Source: Ancylostoma caninum
Lineage: Eukaryota; Nematoda; Chromadorea; Rhabditida; Ancylostomatidae
DNA length: 64,000 nucleotides
NCBI GenBank assembly: GCA_037903475.1
Contig: JBAJFG010000460.1
Coordinates: 496,001 to 560,000 of the forward strand
Direction: 5' to 3'
In this document: positions 53,609 through 64,000 of the stretch, one piece after another
Numbering within the stretch: the stretch's first letter is position 1
Layout: every line of letters starts with the position of its first letter
Position numbers and translations under genes: made by a program
The notes under the pieces: model-generated
The model's database searches: none
What the model was told of the DNA's origin: nothing
The model's input: only the letters and a program-made list of their open reading frames with translations

Positions 53609-53673
53609 AGAAAATCACTGTCATCCTCACGAAGCGCAGCTTTGCCGCGCTTCGCGGATGACAGTGATTTTCT
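53609..53673. repeat. Nested GC-rich hairpin at the end of the 90-bp array
   Basis: Outer arms 53609-53626 and 53656-53673 (AGAAAATCACTGTCATCC and its complement) are perfect over 18 bp and enclose an inner pair CGAAGCGC / GCGCTTCG. It sits directly at the truncated last unit of the array. Confidence 0.9.
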
Positions 53674-53838
53674 GCGAAGTTGCATTGGCCTTGACCGCTT
53701 GGAAGGCTAACCCTTGTCACGATTACAGTATTACAGAAAGACTGTTGTCATGTCGGTCAATGTAAGAAACGAAGGTGTATAGTGAATATGTGTAACTGAG
53801 CTTCTTCAAGCTTCCTTTCCGAACTTGATGTGCATTAA

Positions 53839-54244
53839 AGGCAGAGGGCCACCTCGTTCTGCCTGTTGGATTTACCAACATATCCTAGACCTTCTCATCA
53901 TGTTGATCCCTGGGATGTACATCAATAGGCACAGAAGCGACGAAATCCCCATTTTGAAAGGCTCGAACTGGATAAAAATTTGGGGACCGGAGGCGGATCG
54001 CTCCAAGCTGTGCTGGCTGCCTGCCACGGCTGCCGCGTCGGTCAACGAGTCTGGGCGTGTCCAATCGATAAGATCAACGGCTTCACATGTCAATTCGGGT
54101 TGGCAAACTGTTACAGACCCCGTCCTGGAAGACGGGTTTATAGACCATTCTGAGACAATTTATGTATACCATTGGAACCATCGCGCCGAGTAGATGCAGA
54201 ATCTGCTGTTAGCTGAACTACGAAAATGAGGTGGACCCCTGCCT
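53839..54244. mobile_element. TTAA-flanked non-autonomous element with AGGC ends, member 2
   Basis: TTAA lies at 53835-53838 and 54245-54248. The ends are AGGCAGAGGGCCACCTC and GAGGTGGACCCCTGCCT. The 122-codon ORF across the interior has no recognisable domain. Confidence 0.75.
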
Positions 54245-54248
54245 TTAA

Positions 54249-55805
54249 ACCCTTTTAATACCATGGTATTACGCGTCTGCGTGCACAGTCGAGCATTAAT
54301 TTACAAAATCAACGCGGGATTGAATTGCGCTTCAAAGGAACAGTGAACGTGGCACCTCAAATCTGTTGTAGTCTTGAAGGACGGTAAGTGCGGTTGTTGT
54401 ACGGGAGGGTGAAGAGGGGAGGGGGCTGCTTAAGTTGCTGTGCATTGTTTGCTACTATACACTGTTTCCTAGCTTATTTTCCTCCACTTGGAATGTATTT
54501 TTTCCGCGTGCTCAATCCTATCCAGTAGTGTGGACGTCAACTATTTTTTTAGTTACAGTGCCTCCTCGGAAATTTACATTATAGCCAGTAAATTTAAGCG
54601 CGTTTTAGTACAAATTTTCGGCACTGTCAAATGCACTGGTTAAGTCTGCAGTTTCCGAGCAAATCAGCTGAAAAATTGTTCTTAAATGCTGTTATGGGTA
54701 GAATAAGATATTTCTTCACCTTGACGATAGCTGGGCGATCACGCAGAATTAAACTTGGCCCATACTTAAGGCTGTTCATGAATTTCAGCCATTGCTCTGT
54801 GGCGTTTTGGTCCAGGTTTCCCATATAACGTTTTCGCCGGGAATAGAAACTACACTCGGAAGGAGCACTCACTGCGCTTAATCAATCATGTAGGCGGTAA
54901 GGCACTACTTAGCAGTTAGAAGATTCAGCAGAAAATATTGTCACAATAGGGGGATATATGTCGGCTCGCATTTTTTAAAAGTGAGTTCAAAGGCGTACTA
55001 CCTTAAGCGAAAGCCTCGTCAAAAACCCGGTCTTAACCCATAATTACAATTAACCTTCCTCTATTCGGCACAGAAGTGAGTGCGAGGAAGCATGGGTTTC
55101 TGGTGGAGAAATAATTGAGCTAACGATGTGCAATAACTTTTGCCATAACACTGTAATTGGGCTTGAGTTCAATGCAGTGGTGTGCGCAACTTTATCTTCC
55201 TAGAATGTGTCAAAAGACATGAATAACAGGAACACATTATCGGTATGACTGTAGCACAATTGGCTTCTTAAGTGAGGTCGGCTTTTATCACAACATTCCC
55301 TACCCGCTTCGTGGTCTGCTCGAATTTGACCACTATTCTCGGTCATCCTTTTGATTAGACCACGAATGACCGTCAATGCACAAAGACATGTGCCACGAAG
55401 TGAAATCCAGCGTCAATAAGCCCTGTTCCTTGACCATTCCTGGTCATCACCGTTCAAGAAGGAACTGAGCGCCACTTCTTTTAAGTCAAGTTAGTTTGAA
55501 AAAACCCTGAAAAAAAAAGCGCCGGCTTGCAGATCTTTTTTGGAAAACAAATGCAGGGAAGATTTGTCTGTATAGGTGTAAGAGGATGTGAGAAGGAAAA
55601 TTAAGAAAAAAAGGTGGTGGAAATAACTACGAAAACCTTCAAGCCAGCTTTTTCACTTATTTCCTTGAGTCGGCGCAGAATTTATATTACTGATTCTTCC
55701 GAATGACCGACACGAATAAATATTATAACATTGAACAACTGGGGATTTTTTCCACTTGATACAGCGGAGATATGGGAAGAACTCCGCAGTTGCGACCATT
55801 TTAGC
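54249..55805. other. Gene-free stretch
   Basis: Nothing recognised; ORFs are short and chance-like. Confidence 0.4.
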
Positions 55806-57595
55806 GGACTGCCTGCGGCACAGGGGAATAGCCGAGATTTCCGCATATCGGTGTCCCTAGAAAATCGGCAAAAAGTTTTTAGGTTGTTCTTTCGAGGAAA
55901 ATAGTTGGACACCGGCTTGAAGAAGGTCGCAACTATTTTTCGGATTTTTTCTCCTCAAATTTTCTCGCTGCCAAGCGGGGAAAATTCCCTAGCATTTGAA
56001 TTCTGGACCATTCTGCATGTGGGTGCCTCTGGAAAATCAGTTAAACATTTTTAGGCCGTTCTTTTGAGGAAAACAGTCGGAAACCGAAGCGGGGAAAATT
56101 CCCTAGCATTTGAATTCTGGACCATTCTGCATGTGGGTGACTCTGGAAAATCAGTAAAACGTTTTCAGGCCCTTCTTTCGAGGAAAATAGTTGGAAACCG
56201 GCTTAAAGAAGATCGCAACTATTTCCGGCAGCGAGAGGTTGTGAGAAGGAAAAAAATCCGGAAAATAGTTGCGACCTTCTTCAAGCCGGTTTCCAACTGT
56301 TTTCCTCGAAAGAACGGCCTAAAACGTTTTACTGATTTTCCAGAGGCACCCACATGCAGAATGGTCCAGAATTCAAATGCTAGGGAATTTTCCCCGCTTG
56401 GCAGCGAGAAAATTTGAGGAGAAAAAATCCGGAAAATAGTTGCGACCTTCTTCAAGCCGGTGTCCAACTATTTTCCTCGAAAGAACGGTCCAGTAACGTT
56501 TTACTGATTTTCCAGAGGCACCCACATGCAGAATGGTCCAGAATTCAAATGCTAGGGAATTTTCCCCGCTTGGCAGCGAGAAAATTTGAGGAGAAAAAAT
56601 CCGGAAAATAGTTGCGACCTTCTTCAAGCCGGTTTCCAACTGTTTTCCTCGAAAGAACGGCCTGAAAACGTTTTACTGATTTTCCAGAGGCACCCACATG
56701 CAGAATGGTCCAGAATTCAAATGCTAGGGAATTTTCCCCGCTTGGCAGCGAGAAAATTTGAGGAGAAAAAATCCGGAAAATAGTTGCGACCTTCTTCAAG
56801 CCGGTTTCCAACTGTTTTCCTCGAAAGAACGGCCTGAAAACGTTTTACTGATTTTCCAGAGGCACCCACATGCAGAATGGTCCAGAATTCAAATGCTAGG
56901 GAATTTTCCCCGCTTGGCAGCGAGAAAATTTGAGGAGAAAAATCCGGAAAATAGTTGCGACCTTCTTCAAGCCGGTTTCCAACTGTTTTCCTCGAAAGAA
57001 CGGCCTGAAAACGTTTTACTGATTTTCCAGAGGCACCCACATGCAGAATGGTCCAGAATTCAAATGCTAGGGAATTTTCCCCGCTTGGCAGCGAGAAATT
57101 TTGAGGAGAAAAATCCGGAAAATAGTTGCGACCTTCTTCAAGCCGGTTTCCAACTGTTTTCCTCGAAAGAACGGCCTGAAAACGTTTTACTGATTTTCCA
57201 GAGGCACCCACATGCAGAATGGTCCAGAATTCAAATGCTAGGGAATTTTCCCCGCTTGGCAGCGAGAAATTTTGAGGAGAAAAATCCGGAAAATAGTTGC
57301 GACCTTCTTCAAGCCGGTTTCCAACTGTTTTCCTCGAAAGAACGGCCTGAAAACGTTTTACTGATTTTCCAGAGGCACCCACATGCAGAATGGTCCAGAA
57401 TTCAAATGCTAGGGAATTTTCCCCGCTTGGCAGCGAGAAATTTTGAGGAGAAAAAATCCGGAAAATAGTTGCGACCTTCTTCAAGCCGGTGTCCAACTAT
57501 TTTCCTCGAAAGAACAACCTAAAAACTTTTTGCCGATTTTCTAGGGACACCGATATGCAGAAATCTCGGCTATTCCCCTGTGCCGCAGGCAGTCC
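55806..57595. mobile_element. Foldback-like element (1.79 kb) with subrepeat-built inverted arms
   Basis: The ends GGACTGCCTGCGGCACAGGG and the exact complement at 57576-57595 begin inverted arms of at least 190 bp that are nearly identical. Inside the unique outer 100 bp, the arms consist of copies of a 171-bp unit: about two in inverted orientation on the left (55915-56240) and seven in direct orientation on the right (56258-57480). This architecture is that of Drosophila-type foldback elements. No transposase ORF exists; the long ORFs are translations of the subrepeats. No target duplication is evident (TTTTAGC against ATTGCGC). Confidence 0.85.
56258..57480 (+). repeat. Seven tandem 170-173-bp subrepeats of the foldback-like element
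   Basis: The phrase GGAAAATAGTTGCGACCTTC recurs at about 56260, 56430, 56603, 56774, 56945, 57116, 57288 and 57460. Units differ by an A or two in the AGAAAAAATCC run and by a few substitutions. Where the period is 171 both strands stay open, giving false ORFs of 236 and 259 codons. Confidence 0.95.
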
Positions 57596-58396
57596 ATTGC
57601 GCAATCGCGCTGGGACCATGCATAAATCCATGGCTGCTTCCACTGTTGCTCTTGCTTATTTCAGTCACGTGTTGGGCGTGGTCGCGGCGGCGAGTTTGAC
57701 CAATAGTAGCCCTGACACATAGCCACACGTTCAAAGTACACAGGGGGGCTAGCGCTTTATTATATAGGGGGATATAGGTTGTTCCAAAGCTCTTCTGTGT
57801 ATCGTACGAAGCGTCGATAGAGGAGTGTTAAGCTACGGGACCCCACCGATATAACCTATGTTGGTGCATAATTTTTGAGCGTCCGTATCTTTGGAAAAAA
57901 TCCACTAGATATTTGAATTTCTTCGACTGGTGCTCGTGCAGAAGACATCGCGCCAAATTTCAGGGCTTATCTGTTTTTTTAATCCTCCTAAAATGGGTCA
58001 ATTGGGAAACGATGAAGTTCTACGCCAACACTCCAGAGAGTCAAAATGGTGTTCTATTCCACGGTCTTCAGATGTAGTTTGTCGTTGAAATTCGGATGCT
58101 TAAGCCTCTTGAATTGCATTGTCCACTCTATTTCCATTACCAGATTTGGCATCAGGTTCACTGACTATTTCTTCCTCAAAAAAGAAGAATATGGATCCAG
58201 AACAAAACCAAAAATAACCATAATTTCCACAAGCTAGTAAAAGTTCGTAAAAATAAGGGGTAGGTATGTGATCGAAATTCGTTGGTCTAATTAATGTATT
58301 CTTGTTCTTCGTTATATTTCCTTTCATCTTTATATTCCGACGCTCTTTCGAATGCATTAAATAAATCAATAAATGAATAAAAGTGTGCGTACTATA
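57596..58396. other. Gene-free stretch
   Basis: Nothing recognised besides a short A/T-rich AATAAATC...AATAAATG segment just before 58380. Confidence 0.4.
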
Positions 58397-58769
58397 CTCG
58401 AGACCAAATAAAAAACGAATGGTTTTGTCACATTAATTAACAACTTACGACACATTTTAAACATGCATATGTTCGAGAATGAGGAAGCACTAGAGCTCTT
58501 CTTCTCTCTCATACAGCACTGCAATGGTCTTTAATGTGGGAACATTCGAATTTACTGTTTATTCAAAACATTCCAAATTTGTGAGCAAATGATTCGATTT
58601 CAAATAAATGGATAAAATGAATGTTCCAGTATTCGAGGCCAATACGATGCTGTAAGAGAAAGAAGAAGAGCTTTAGTGCTTTCTCATTCTTGAATATCCG
58701 GATGTTTGCATCGTTTCCTAGATTCTTAATTTAAGTGACAAAATTATTCGGTTTTTATTTGGTCCCAAG
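58397..58769. mobile_element. Palindromic MITE (373 bp) flanked by TATA
   Basis: The ends CTCGAGACCAAATAAAAAAC and GTTTTTATTTGGTCCCAAG (with TATA at 58393-58396 and 58770-58773) start arms of about 170 bases that remain complementary, including AGCACTAGAGCTCTTCTTCT against AGCACTAAAGCTCTTCTTCT. The TA-rich target suggests Tc1/mariner-type mobilisation. Confidence 0.85.
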
Positions 58770-58958
58770 TATATTGCATGCAGGGCGAGCTGGTGGTCAG
58801 CAGATTGCTCAAGGCCTTCCAATAGACAGTGAAACCCGAGCATAATTCAGTGGACTGTGGATAAAATCCCTTCTTATCCGAGCAAATGCAAGAAGACTTT
58901 TAAAAGACGTATTTATCTTTTCATCTATTCATTTATTTATTTATTTATTCGAATACTA

Positions 58959-60769
58959 CAGTGGTGGTCGGTAGCGAAGGTCAATTGCCCGAGGCCGCCT
59001 CACGCCGCCTCACGCAGTGCCGGTCCTCGGGTAAAAAAGAGGTTAATTAGTTAGAAAAGCATGAATTCATTGGAATTCTAGCGTGTAAGGACTATACTTA
59101 TTCCCGGCCACACAATTGTGTGAAATTTGTTCTCATACGCTTATTTCAATTTTCAAAGAAATTTTAAAAATAGCAATTTCGTAGGGGCACACGTTCTTCA
59201 TGCGTGCTCCTGCGGTGTGGTTTGTTACATATTTATAAAACACAATCCGTGTTGCAGGCAAATCCTGTGGAAATACCGGTTACGGTTTCACGCAGCAGCC
59301 GGTATGCAACAAGAAACCAGCAGTGATATGAAAATTTAGCCCAACAGTGTAGTGATCTCGTATTGTTTTACTTTTCAAAAATGGAAAAAGGCATTCACCG
59401 ACTACTACGTACATCTACGCTTTATGCGAAAGCAGATAGTACTAAAAGGGACGTTCTCCAACAGTTTTTAATTTTCACCCCAAAAATTCAAAGACAAGAC
59501 TCGCGGTCCTGCCTGGGCATAGGAGCTGGCACTAACCGCTCTAATTGGCAATGATGGAGAATTTTTACTGTTCACCTAATCGTCAAATGATAGTCACTCT
59601 TTGCTGTGGTAAGCAGTGAAATGAGAATATAGATAGTGCAAAATAGAAAGCGTGCTCTCATTACAGATGAAAGTGAAAAATTACACTTCTTTTCTTTTCT
59701 TTCATTCTACCCTCAAAACAACGCTTCTAACTCGACTATCGTATGGATTATCTTTGTGTTTTTCGTCTTAGGCATTGCCTGACAGCGCCTGTGGGAATCT
59801 CTCCTTCACACATTCCAAAACTGAGAAGTAGGAGGTCATCACTTAGGGGTAAGCAGTGACCTGCCCGCAGATTAACACATCAAAATCTTCGCACCAAAAC
59901 CGCAAGGTCAATGAACAACCAAAGTAAGTGTTACAAATTAATTGTCGTGTTGCTTCTTCTTGCTTAAGCAGGAGTCATTTCACTTTTTGGTCAAAGAACT
60001 TCCATTTTTTGCATCTTAACAGCTCTTGCTTTCCTACGTGGTAAATTAGGCATTCTATGACTATTAAACCTATGTTATACCTACCATATAGTGTATTCCT
60101 CCCTTGTAATAAAAGCGTGTGACATTCGCTTGATAATCGAGTGAAGAGCAGGAACCTTCCGCTTTTGTTAGTGATGGCGCTTAGTGCCAGCTCAGAAGTT
60201 CAGCCAAGTCAGCTAGGCCCGTCATTAAATTTTTGTGGGCGAAAAATAAAAACTGTTGGAGAACGTCCACTCCAGTGCTATATACTTTCGTATCAAGTGT
60301 AGATGTACATTGTCTTCGTTGAAGGCATTTTTCTGTTTTTTTTTCTGTTTTTGAAAGGGAAATAGTGCTAGATCATTACACCGATGTGCTAAAATTTCAT
60401 ATCACTGCTACTTTGCCGTTGCATTACGGCTGTTGTATTAAAGAGCAGCTTGTATTTCCGCTGGATTTCACTACGATACAGAGTGTGTTCTACAAATCTA
60501 AACCAAAGTATACCAAAAGATCACGCATGAACAACGTGTGTCTCTCCAAACTTCTAGTTTTTGAAATTTCACTAAAAATTGAAGTGCATGAATGAAAACA
60601 AATTTTACCTCATTGCGTGAATGAAAATGCATATGTTCCATGAATGCTATGTTTTCGCCGATTTCAAGCTCCTCTTGTCAGTTAACCTATTTTTTGTCTG
60701 AGGACCGGCATTGCGTGAGGCGGCGTGAGGCGGCCTGAGGCAATTGCCACTCGGCAAGCGACCCCACTG
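58959..60769. mobile_element. TA-flanked 1.8-kb element with 90-bp inverted ends
   Basis: TA at 58957-58958 and 60770-60771. The ends CAGTGGTGGTCGG and, on the minus strand, CAGTGGGGTCGC begin inverted arms of about 90 bp containing CCGCCTCACGCCGCCTCACG. TA target and CAGTG-type ends fit a Tc1-like origin. No transposase remains; the interior is partly occupied by the nested element at 59449-60268. Confidence 0.8.
59449..60268. mobile_element. Element nested inside the 59.0-kb element
   Basis: Left end GGACGTTCTCCAACAGTTTT and right end ACTGTTGGAGAACGTCC are complementary, and pairing continues imperfectly for about 85 bp (GGAGCTGGCAC against GTGCCAGCTC). No ORF of note inside; no clear target duplication. 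Confidence 0.75.
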
Positions 60770-60771
60770 TA

Positions 60772-61847
60772 CGTATGGGAAAAGCGTTGAAAAAAAACCA
60801 GCATAACAAGTTAAACAGATATGACTCTGAACATAAAATTAAGGAAACCTATGACCTGAGTAAGACTTTTGACATTCTCCATTTGAAAGAGACCAAGGAT
60901 TCCATGACCATGATTCCATGTATTAATCTGACTATCCAAGTCCACCTTCAGCGCTTTTCTTAACCATAACAGTAGGAAATACGCTGTACTTGGTGATCAT
61001 TTGGATCGCTATAGACGTTTTGTGGACACCTTCTTTAGTGTTTCCTTTGAACCAGCGTGAAAACTGCTGCCCCATTCCAGAAGTTTTTTTCCGGATAGTG
61101 TAAACAACGCCTCTTTGAACACAAACACGGGTTTCATATTACTTGCACTTCACGCTGAATAAAGCGGTGCTTTTCGATAGTCGGACGAGTGCACGTACAC
61201 ATGTGTGAATTGCATGCACGGAAAAAGGATACGCGTTTGTTGCAGTGACGTGGCGGCTGCGGCCGCTGTGCGAGTTCGTACAACCCACATTCCATGAGTA
61301 TTCTAATCAACGTTGTTTCTTTATTGCTATAGTGACAGCAAGCTAGCGCACCCACATTAGCCTTTCCGTGGTACTTTTTTACCTGCTTCTTGCGGGTGAT
61401 GCCCAGGTAAATCGCGTACTTCTTCAAACTCCCTGAATTCTGAGATGAATTCTGAAGCTCATGACGTTCTATTCTTATACAGTCATTTACTCCTCATCTG
61501 CGCAGTGCCTTCGAAGGTACTTTATGGTAAAATCGTTAAGAGGAAGATTTTATGCTATCTAAACCCTTGTGATTTATTGAATACATGAGCAAATGATTGA
61601 GTAAACGGAAATGAATGGGTTTTAAAACTCCCATATCAAAATTAGAATTTAACCAGAAAGTTGCCATTGCTGCAGCAGCACTGCATCCGTTTTAATCGTT
61701 CACTGAAATGTGGTTTGAATTATTGTGTTCTTGTTCTTGTTTTCCTTCTCTTCCTTTTCATATTCTTATCTCTTTCTTAGATTGGAAGATCTTCCTTACA
61801 TTGTTCTCCCTTTTTTTCTGGTTATTTTTTCTGTCAAACTTTTTCTG
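60772..61847. other. Gene-free stretch
   Basis: A 97-codon minus-strand ORF (61134-61427) is the longest and has no recognisable domain. Confidence 0.4.
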
Positions 61848-61851
61848 TTAA

Positions 61852-62273
61852 AGGCAGCACTCACGGAAATTTTTGTGTTGAAGATTTCGCGGTATATCGG
61901 GGTATTTAGGGACGATGAACTCATTGACAACGATGACATAGCGTGAAACACGCGAAAAACACAGAAAAAGATGACGGTATTTCATGTGTGTCCACGGCGC
62001 GGACGAGTATTCCGTGATGGGTCCCGGCACGGAACCCTGCAAATGGTACGAATTTCATAGACACGCCCCCGCTGAACCACATGCACACACCCTGTCAAAG
62101 GCGTTAGTTGCCGCGACGGAACCCTAATGTCCAGAGCGGCAGATGTGTCCACGGCAGTATCTTCGCAGGTAGGCGGCCTTTCAAGGTGTTCAACTTACTG
62201 TTGCGATTGTCCAGCTGCCGGCTTCCTGGTAAGCGACTCATTTCAGAAGTGAAAATTTCCGTGAGTGCTGCCT
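61852..62273. mobile_element. TTAA-flanked non-autonomous element with AGGC ends, member 3
   Basis: TTAA lies at 61848-61851 and 62274-62277. The ends AGGCAGCACTCACGGAAATT and AATTTCCGTGAGTGCTGCCT are perfect complements over at least 20 bp. The interior is GC-rich and non-coding. Confidence 0.88.
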
Positions 62274-62277
62274 TTAA

Positions 62278-63409
62278 GGCGCATGTTAGCGTGCGTTCAG
62301 ATAAATAAAAAAAAACAAATGAGTAGGCGAATAATATTTCAAACCACTGGTGTAAATAGTACATCTTCAAAGCATCTTCATTAAATTCCGGATCAGTTCT
62401 AGGTAAATTTCAATATCCCACCGTTTTTCACACTTTCTCTTGATCTATACGCTGAAAGTGCCGATCGAATTACCCATGCTGACCGTCATGACAATCTGAT
62501 CAAAATTTGCTCACTCTCCTTCGTATCCATGTTCTCCCTATCCTTCCCTTTCATTTCCAAGGTCCGCTGGCTTGTTTCTCTAGTTTGCATGATTCGACAA
62601 TATGTATGATGGTAAATGAACTGTGTTTCATTTGATGTTTTTGTTTTCCACTTGATTTCTTAACCGCGCGTAGTGTTCCGAATCGGTGGAATTCATCTCT
62701 CTGCTCCTAATTTCCGCTGGGGTCGTTGCCACAACAACTGTTTCAACGCTACAAGGGAGGCGATTCAAGCTAAAGAAAGCGGTATTCTGCCCCGTCCTGT
62801 CTTGCGGTGAAGATCATCATGAAAAAGAATAATTGGACTGCGAATTTAATCAAAAGTTCAATAATGTTCTGTATCCTGCTAGCTCTTTCCCAGAAATCTA
62901 AAAAAAAATCTCTTTGAAACAAAAAAGGAAACAAAATACCTATGCTATGTTTCGTTTCTTCCACTATGCGGAGACAAAGATAAAAGAAATAGGACCACCA
63001 CAGGAACTCATCAGTAGTGAATGGTGGTCTTGTGAGTTAGAAAAAATGATCTTACTTCTTCTTAATTGGCAGTTCATGTGTGTGTGTGCGTGTGTGCACG
63101 AGAACCAGCCATCAAAAACGGAAAATACCTACACCGTCGTGTTCAGCGCGTCGAGTTATGTACGAAAATGTGGTAAATTTTGATTTTTACCTTTGATTTA
63201 CGGGGGTTTCGGGCCACTTTTGTCATGTTCAGACATGTTAATGGCCGGCAGTTGTTTTCACCACAGTTGAAATAAATGAGATAAGCTTATGATCACAGTA
63301 CCATATAAAAGGAAAGAGACGGGTAGTATGCCTTTATAACGAAGAGGAGGAACGAGGCGGACAAGGAGAGACACGGATGAGGATTAGGCCATAAGGTGTG
63401 TTAGAGGTG
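62278..63409. other. Gene-free stretch
   Basis: Only chance-like ORFs. Confidence 0.4.
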
Positions 63410-63412
63410 TGC

Positions 63413-63800
63413 CTCCGGTATGATAAGGATGCACCGGCGTCCAAAAGCGGGGAAACGCCTGGGGTTGGGTCCAACGGCGTCGAAAAGTGGGGGAGATGGG
63501 TCCACCACTGTGGTAAGGGTGCGCCGGCGCCCAGAAGTGGGGGAGATGGGTCCACCACTGTGATAAGGGTGCGTCGGCGTCCAAAGTGGGGAAACACCTG
63601 GGATCGGGTCCGACGGTGTGATAAGGGAGCGCAGGCGTCCAAAACTGAGGAAACATCTGGAGTCGGGTCCAACGGTGTGGTAAGGGTGCACCGGGGTCCA
63701 GATGCAGGGGTACACCTGGAGACGGGTCCAGCGGTATGATAAGGGTGCGCCGGCGTCGAAAGTGTGGAAGATGTCACGCATGGGTCCACACCTGCGAAAG
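63413..63800. repeat. GC-rich minisatellite, about seven degenerate 55-59-bp units
   Basis: GGGTCCA or GGGTCCG recurs at about 63465, 63491, 63546, 63602, 63661, 63720 and 63780, each preceded or followed by GGTAAGGGTGCGCCGGCGTCC-like bases (written here as GATAAGGGTGCGCCGGCG). A 214-codon minus-strand ORF (63334-63978) rich in Pro, Thr and His is a by-product of the repeat. Confidence 0.85.
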
Positions 63801-63867
63801 CAGTATGCCAGCACTCAGTGGAGGGGAACACACACGTATGCAAGGCGAGCGAAGCGAGCCCAAAAGA

Positions 63868-63903
63868 AGCCTGAGAGTCCGGCGTTAGCCGGACGATCAG
63901 GCT
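63868..63903. repeat. Nested GC-rich hairpin
   Basis: Outer arms AGCCTGA / TCAGGCT enclose a perfect inner hairpin GTCCGGC-GTTA-GCCGGAC. A further palindrome-like GCGAGCGAAGCGAGC precedes it at 63845-63859. Confidence 0.85.
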
Positions 63904-64000
63904 GGTAAGAATTAAACCAACCTGATCTGCTGTAGCATCTTCTTCTTCCTCTTGTTTGTCCTCGGACTCGAGCAACACTATGAAGTTCGTTGATGAAATG

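Noticed and set aside
52622..53765. Four long ORFs (315-339 codons) on both strands with 30-residue repeats
   Set aside because: They are the same 90-bp unit read in four frames. A period divisible by three without stops makes all of them open; there is no start context or codon signal favouring one.
56717..57496. ORFs of 236-259 codons with 57-residue repeats
   Set aside because: They are translations of the 171-bp subrepeats of the foldback-like element, open on both strands and broken wherever a unit is 172 or 173 bp.
52723..57595. CRISPR-like array
   Set aside because: The repeats are contiguous without unique spacers, and the genome is eukaryotic.
63334..63978. 214-codon minus-strand ORF rich in Pro/Thr/His
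   Set aside because: It follows the degenerate minisatellite, and other frames over the same region are also open.

Overview
The window is nuclear DNA from a nematode, most likely a strongylid (hookworm-like). Four signs support this: an exact 22-nt copy of the conserved spliced leader SL1 (21608-21629), a complete cuticle collagen gene split by short introns, a nematode-type glutathione S-transferase gene with a probable trans-splice acceptor, and many small inverted-repeat transposons. Nothing bacterial, organellar or operon-like in the prokaryotic sense is present.

Layout. 1-3300: a very AT-rich, broken reverse-transcriptase retroelement of Penelope-like character, followed by a GC-richer tail, a TA-rich microsatellite and a hammerhead-like hairpin module. 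3365-7012: a CR1/jockey-type LINE whose ORF2 (endonuclease plus reverse transcriptase) is closed by two in-frame stops. 7262: one end of a mariner. 8.3-9.8 kb: two weak minus-strand exon candidates. 10378-14294: cuticle collagen on the minus strand, six exons, 279 codons, with one GC-AG intron; its introns hold a 1-kb inverted-repeat element, a MITE nested in that element, and a perfect 46-bp hairpin. 16.0 kb: a fully palindromic MITE. 17071-18413: divergent GST on the minus strand, five exons, 210 codons. From 18.5 kb to the end, confident host coding sequence is absent apart from one possible AT-hook exon at 50.3-50.6 kb. This 45-kb stretch is a graveyard of DNA transposons and satellites.

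Mobile and repeated DNA in the second part: the SL1-tagged sequence at 21.6 kb; three TTAA-flanked elements with AGGC ends (22.0, 53.8, 61.9 kb); a second copy of the collagen-intron element (24.3 kb); an inverted-repeat element with hammerhead-like arms (32.0 kb); a 36.2-kb MITE; a 387-bp internally deleted mariner (37.7 kb); a hAT-type MITE with a perfect 8-bp target duplication (44.2 kb); a full-length dead mariner (47.5 kb); a homogeneous array of a 90-bp unit with a GC-rich hairpin (52.7 kb); a 1.79-kb foldback-like element with 171-bp subrepeats (55.8 kb); a 373-bp palindrome (58.4 kb); a 1.8-kb TA-flanked element with another element nested in it (59.0 kb); and a GC-rich minisatellite (63.4 kb).

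The most unusual items are the genomic SL1 joined to non-SL-RNA sequence (a probable retrocopy of a trans-spliced transcript), the foldback element, and the 90-bp hairpin array that is open in four reading frames purely because its period divides by three. Element classes are inferred from termini and motifs by eye; no database search was run.
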